This document shows, piece after piece, positions 61,175 to 64,000 of a stretch of 64,000 bases of DNA. Positions within the stretch are counted from its first letter, which is position 1. Each line of letters opens with the position of its first letter. A model generated the notes under the pieces. It was given only the letters and a program-made list of their open reading frames with translations, had not been told where the DNA came from and made no database searches. The position numbers were made by a program, and so were the translations under genes. This DNA comes from Nocardioides kongjuensis (GTDB taxonomy: Bacteria; Actinomycetota; Actinomycetes; Propionibacteriales; Nocardioidaceae), in NCBI RefSeq assembly GCF_013409625.1, contig NZ_JACCBF010000001.1, forward strand, positions 2,421,001 through 2,485,000, written 5' to 3'.

Positions 61175-61699
61175 CTGGGCGGCAGCAAGGGCGCTGAAGG
61201 CGACCAGGACGGTCCGTCGGTCCGCCCCCGTCACGAGCTCGCAGAAGTCGGCGCCCACCCGGCGCAGCACCCCGTCGAGCCGGCTGCCGTCGCGCAGGTG
61301 CAGCAGGCACGGCTCGCCGGCCTCGGCGATCCGGCGCAGGGCCGAGGCCAGGCCGAGCCGCGTCAGGGGCGACCACGCGACCTCTGGCACCGACCGCTCC
61401 GACGCCCCGGACAGGGTCGTCACGGCCCCGAGCACCACGATCCAGTCGTGGTCGCCGGCCGCCACGAGCAGCCAGCCGTCCGCGACCCGCTCGAGGGTCC
61501 CGGCGACGGCCCCGACACCGAGCACGCCGAGGCCCACCGGCAGGCCGACACTGGCCATCAGGCGGCTGCCGAGCGTGACCTGCTGGTACTCCGCGCGGCT
61601 GCGGTCGGCCAGCTCGAGGTCGCGCTCGGCCGCGTAGAGGGCGCTGGCCTGGTCCTCGAGGTCGTCGAAGAGCGCGAACAGCTCGTCCTCCCAGCCCAT
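61163..61699 (-). CDS. conserved hypothetical protein, possible LSm-like fold
   Basis: A 178-residue protein. N-terminal acidic helix (ELFALFDDLEDQASALYAAE), then short beta-strands: GTLERVADGWLLVAAGDHDW, PCLLHLRDGSRLDGVLRRVG, FCELVTGADRRTVLVAFSA. The last segments are like the LSm/small-beta-barrel pattern (RDGSxLxGxLxRVGxDF). Such small proteins occur near LysM and SecA genes in actinobacteria. No function is known. It is divergent from the LysM gene. Confidence 0.65.
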   Translation of the reverse strand: MGWEDELFALFDDLEDQASALYAAERDLELADRSRAEYQQVTLGSRLMASVGLPVGLGVLGVGAVAGTLERVADGWLLVAAGDHDWIVVLGAVTTLSGASERSVPEVAWSPLTRLGLASALRRIAEAGEPCLLHLRDGSRLDGVLRRVGADFCELVTGADRRTVLVAFSALAAAQSRS

Positions 61700-61810
61700 G
61701 GGCCCCACCCTCGCACGTCGCTCGTCCACAGGCTGCCGACAGCGCCGTTGACAATGCGGTCGAACGAACTCATCCTGAGTCAAACGGAAGCAAACGCAAA
61801 GGTTCTCGGG

Positions 61811-62449
61811 ATGGACTTCGCCGCTGCCAGCCGGGTGCGCGTGCGCGCGACCCTGCTCTGGCTCACCGTCACGGCCGCGCAGGCCGGGCTCGTCGCGTTG
61901 ACGGCGCCCCTGGTCCGCCGTCTTGCCACCGCACCGGGGCCGGCGTTCGCCGACGCCCTGGTGCAGGCCTGCGCGGGCGCCGCCCTGGTCGCCGGGGCCC
62001 TGCTCTGGCTGGCGACCACCGAGGTGGTGGGGGGCGTGCTGCACTCCCGCGGCCCGCGCTCACCCCTGTCCCGGCGCCGCAGCGTCGGACCGGTCCGCCT
62101 CGCCCTGCTCGCCGCCTGCGGCGTCACCGTCCTGACGACCACGCCCGCCCATGCCGGCAGCGACACCCCGGTCGGCGCCGGCGCCACGCTCAGCGCCGAG
62201 GCACTCGCCGGACTGCCCCTCCCCGACCGGCCGGTCGGGCCGCGGATCGGATCGGTCACGCATGCCGCCGTCACCGTCCGCACCGGGGACTCGCTGTGGA
62301 CCATCGCCGAACGCGAGGCCGGCCCGGTGGCGTCGCGGGCCCAGCTGGCGTCGTACTGGCTGCGGTTGCAGGCCCTCAACGCCGACGCCCTCGGCGCCGA
62401 GCCCGACCTCGTCCACCCGGGGCAGACGCTCCGGCTGCCGCCCGCCTGA
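61811..62449 (+). CDS. LysM-domain membrane protein
   Basis: A 212-residue protein with two or three hydrophobic helices (about residues 14-33, 46-68 and 89-107) ending in an Ala-rich signal-like site (TTPAHAGSDTP). A C-terminal LysM domain (VTVRTGDSLWTIAERE to HPGQTLRLPPA, about 158-212) would bind peptidoglycan. ATG at 61811 is preferred: a perfect -35 TTGACA at 61748-61753 overlaps the other possible start at 61754, and would place transcription start after it. It precedes the Rv3235-like gene. Confidence 0.8.
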   Translation: MDFAAASRVRVRATLLWLTVTAAQAGLVALTAPLVRRLATAPGPAFADALVQACAGAALVAGALLWLATTEVVGGVLHSRGPRSPLSRRRSVGPVRLALLAACGVTVLTTTPAHAGSDTPVGAGATLSAEALAGLPLPDRPVGPRIGSVTHAAVTVRTGDSLWTIAEREAGPVASRAQLASYWLRLQALNADALGAEPDLVHPGQTLRLPPA

Positions 62450-62471
62450 CCCGTCCACCGCAGGAGGAACC

Positions 62472-62996
62472 ATGTCCGCTGTCCAGCACGAGCTCGTCGG
62501 CCTCCGCGTGCCGGTCCCGGTCAGCCCCACGCAGGGCACGCTCGCCCTCGCCCTGCTCCCGCGCCAGGCGCCGCCGCGCTCGGCGGCGCAGTCACGGCGG
62601 CGGCCACCGGCGCGGCCGGGCGCGGTCGTCGTCCCGATCGACCAGCGGCTGCGCCACGCCATCGAGGAGTGGACGCACCGGTTCGTCCAGGCGGCCGTCG
62701 AGATCGTCGGGGGCGACCGTCCGGTCTCCCAGCTGGTCCGCTGGACCACGCGTGAGGTGTACGCCGACCTCCACCGCCGCGCTCTCCTCGTCGCCCGGGC
62801 CGGCGGTCACCAGCCCGGGCTGGCCCGGGTGCAGCCGGTCCGGCCGCGGGTGCAGAGCGTGCACGCCTGCTTCCTCAGCGACGACGTCGTCGAGTGCGGC
62901 GTGCACGTGCGCCACGGCGAGCGCTCGCGTGCAGTGGCGGCGCGCTTCGAGAGGACCGACCAGCGGTGGATCTGCACCGCACTCGACTTCTCGTGA
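62472..62996 (+). CDS. Rv3235-family protein
   Basis: A 174-residue protein. The first 45 residues are Pro/Arg-rich. The C-terminal 120 residues have the pattern RLRHAIEEWTHRFVQAAVEI, RPVSQLVRWTTREVYADLHR, then VQSVHACFLSDDVVECGVHV and RAVAARFERTDQRWICTALD. This is the actinobacterial Rv3235-family fold as I recall it, usually found beside LysM and secA genes. Function unknown. AGGAGG lies five bases before the ATG. Confidence 0.75.
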   Translation: MSAVQHELVGLRVPVPVSPTQGTLALALLPRQAPPRSAAQSRRRPPARPGAVVVPIDQRLRHAIEEWTHRFVQAAVEIVGGDRPVSQLVRWTTREVYADLHRRALLVARAGGHQPGLARVQPVRPRVQSVHACFLSDDVVECGVHVRHGERSRAVAARFERTDQRWICTALDFS

Positions 62997-63027
62997 GAGA
63001 TCCTCCTGAACGTGACCCCTGTTCAGA

Positions 63028-63043
63028 TGTGACGCGAGTCACT
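63028..63043. promoter_or_regulatory. CRP/GlxR-like site upstream of SGNH-hydrolase gene
   Basis: TGTGA-CGCGAG-TCACT, nine of ten positions of the TGTGA-N6-TCACA consensus, 11 bases before the ATG at 63055. It resembles the site at 40722-40737 in sequence and closeness to the start codon. Confidence 0.5.
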
Positions 63044-63054
63044 ACGTTGCCGCC

Positions 63055-64000
63055 ATGATCCGTACCCTCACGGCCGCTCTCGCCGTCGCCGGAGCCGCGC
63101 TCGTCGCGCCGCTCACCGCCTCCCCCGCCCACGCCGACGGACCGGGGGTGGGCACGCCCACCGTCGTGTCGGTCGGCGACTCCTACATCTCGGGCGAGGC
63201 CGGCCGGTGGGCCGGCTCGTCCAACACCAGCAGCGCCCGCGCCGACGCGCTCGGCTCGACGGCGTACTACGACAACGCCACGGGCACCGGCGAGACGATC
63301 GACCGCTGCCACCGGGCCAGGAGCGCGGAGATCCACATCGGCGGCGGCGTGCGGAGCGTCAACCTGGCCTGCTCGGGAGCCAAGGCCGCGACCGCGACCG
63401 GCTCCCCGTTCAAGCCGGGGCTCGACTTCTACAGCGGCAGCGAGGGCGTCGGGCAGGCGCGGGCACTGCAGGCACTGGCGGCGACCAGCAACGTCAGGAT
63501 GGTCGTGGTGTCCATCGGCGGCAACGACTTCAACTTCGCCGGCATCGTGCAGCAGTGCGTCCAGGACTTCCTGCTGTCGCCGTCGTGGTGGAAGGACTAC
63601 TGCAACGACGACAGCAGCGTGACCAGCAACTTCACCAGCGCCAACATCTCCGCCGTGAAGACCCGCATCGCCGGGGCACTGACCAACGTGCGCACCGCGA
63701 TGCGCAACGCAGGCTACGCCGACACCCAGTGGACGATGCTGGTCCAGACCTATCCCTCGCCGGTCCCGGGCGGCTCCGGGTTCCGCTACGGCCAGAGCGG
63801 CTACACCCGCCAGGACACCGGCGGTTGCGGCTTCTGGAACGCCGACGCCGACTGGGCCAACAGCTCGGCGCTGCCCACCATCAACAACACCGTGACCGGC
63901 GCGATCACCCAGGCCGGCATCACCAACGCGAAGACGCTCAACCTCGCGAGCACGTTCAACGGCCGCCGACTGTGCGAGTCCGGCGTCGGGCTCTACGAGG
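63055..64000 (+). CDS. secreted SGNH/GDSL-type hydrolase (runs off window)
   Basis: At least 315 residues of a secreted lipase/esterase-like enzyme. Signal peptide (residues 1-27, ending SPAHA). SGNH blocks: GDSYISGEAGRWAGSS (nucleophile Ser), a Gly in NLACSGAKAATATG, and VVSIGGNDFNFAGIVQQC (block III Asn). The catalytic Asp-x-x-His of block V lies beyond the window end. Cysteines at CHRA, ACSG, QQCVQ, YCNDD and GGCGF suggest disulfides. It may hydrolyse lipids or acetyl esters outside the cell. A CRP-like site is just upstream. Confidence 0.9.
   Translation, partial: MIRTLTAALAVAGAALVAPLTASPAHADGPGVGTPTVVSVGDSYISGEAGRWAGSSNTSSARADALGSTAYYDNATGTGETIDRCHRARSAEIHIGGGVRSVNLACSGAKAATATGSPFKPGLDFYSGSEGVGQARALQALAATSNVRMVVVSIGGNDFNFAGIVQQCVQDFLLSPSWWKDYCNDDSSVTSNFTSANISAVKTRIAGALTNVRTAMRNAGYADTQWTMLVQTYPSPVPGGSGFRYGQSGYTRQDTGGCGFWNADADWANSSALPTINNTVTGAITQAGITNAKTLNLASTFNGRRLCESGVGLYE

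Overview
The window is high-GC, almost fully coding actinobacterial DNA. Gene content and order point to Nocardioides or a close relative in the Nocardioidaceae. The evidence is the eno-DivIC/FtsB-DUF501-exopolyphosphatase order, the PRC/MgtE-N/CBS protein-DUF1003-Mrp-TatB order, DUF6758- and DUF6752-like proteins, heavy GTG start use, and 4-base GTGA/ATGA stop/start overlaps. The genus is inferred. I saw no rRNA, tRNA, CRISPR array, prophage or insertion sequence; this is a chromosomal core region with accessory loci.

Layout. 1-2055 (minus): ECF sigma factor, partner protein, double-ACT protein and the 5' part of peptide deformylase. 2056-4354: a 41-residue exported-peptide gene converging on an XRE-TPR regulator. 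4355-7725 (minus): enolase, septum initiator, DUF501, exopolyphosphatase. 8250-15119 (minus): a tightly coupled six-gene operon with a GntR regulator, a 2x[4Fe-4S] ferredoxin, a sulfonate/nitrate/taurine-type ABC importer and an AprA/fumarate-reductase-like flavoprotein with C-terminal HEAT repeats. A perfect palindrome lies just upstream. 15230-20222: TetR and sterol-desaturase pair, a secreted protein, a ferritin-like protein and a DEAD-box helicase behind a possible leader peptide. 20251-20606: strong hairpins and two 128-bp copies of a long inverted-repeat element.

20623-30526: secreted EEP-family enzyme, L,D-transpeptidase, ParA, SDR, MarC, PHP phosphoesterase, a rhomboid-like/DUF2156 fusion, a CASTOR/POLLUX-like channel protein, DUF6758 and a histidine phosphatase. 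30527-30874 holds three copies of an 18-bp motif ahead of an MFS gene. 32016-40702 (minus): a seven-gene branched-chain-type ABC operon with two tandem paralogous lipoprotein receptors, a fused LivH-LivM permease, LivG, LivF and two unknown envelope proteins. Its promoter carries a CRP-like and a KstR-like palindrome. 41346-43588 (minus): mesaconyl-CoA hydratase and methylsuccinyl-CoA dehydrogenase candidates of the ethylmalonyl-CoA pathway.

44086-56016 is a surface-glycan locus: two sulfotransferase-like proteins, a LicD-like/methyltransferase fusion, a glycosyltransferase, PLD-like and EEP-family envelope proteins (one an EEP/PLD-like hybrid), then a divergent pair of formylglycine-generating enzyme and lipoprotein sulfatase. 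56044-59502 is the conserved Mrp/TatB block. 59553-61174 is a TetR/FAD-monooxygenase pair around an 11-bp-arm palindrome. The window ends with LysM, Rv3235-like and SGNH-hydrolase genes.

A recurring promoter form is a TANNNT hexamer 6-8 bases before the start codon, which predicts leaderless transcripts for many genes. The best candidates for something undescribed are the AprA-HEAT operon, the exported-peptide/XRE-TPR pair, the two-receptor Liv operon with its unknown envelope proteins, and the sulfated-glycan locus.
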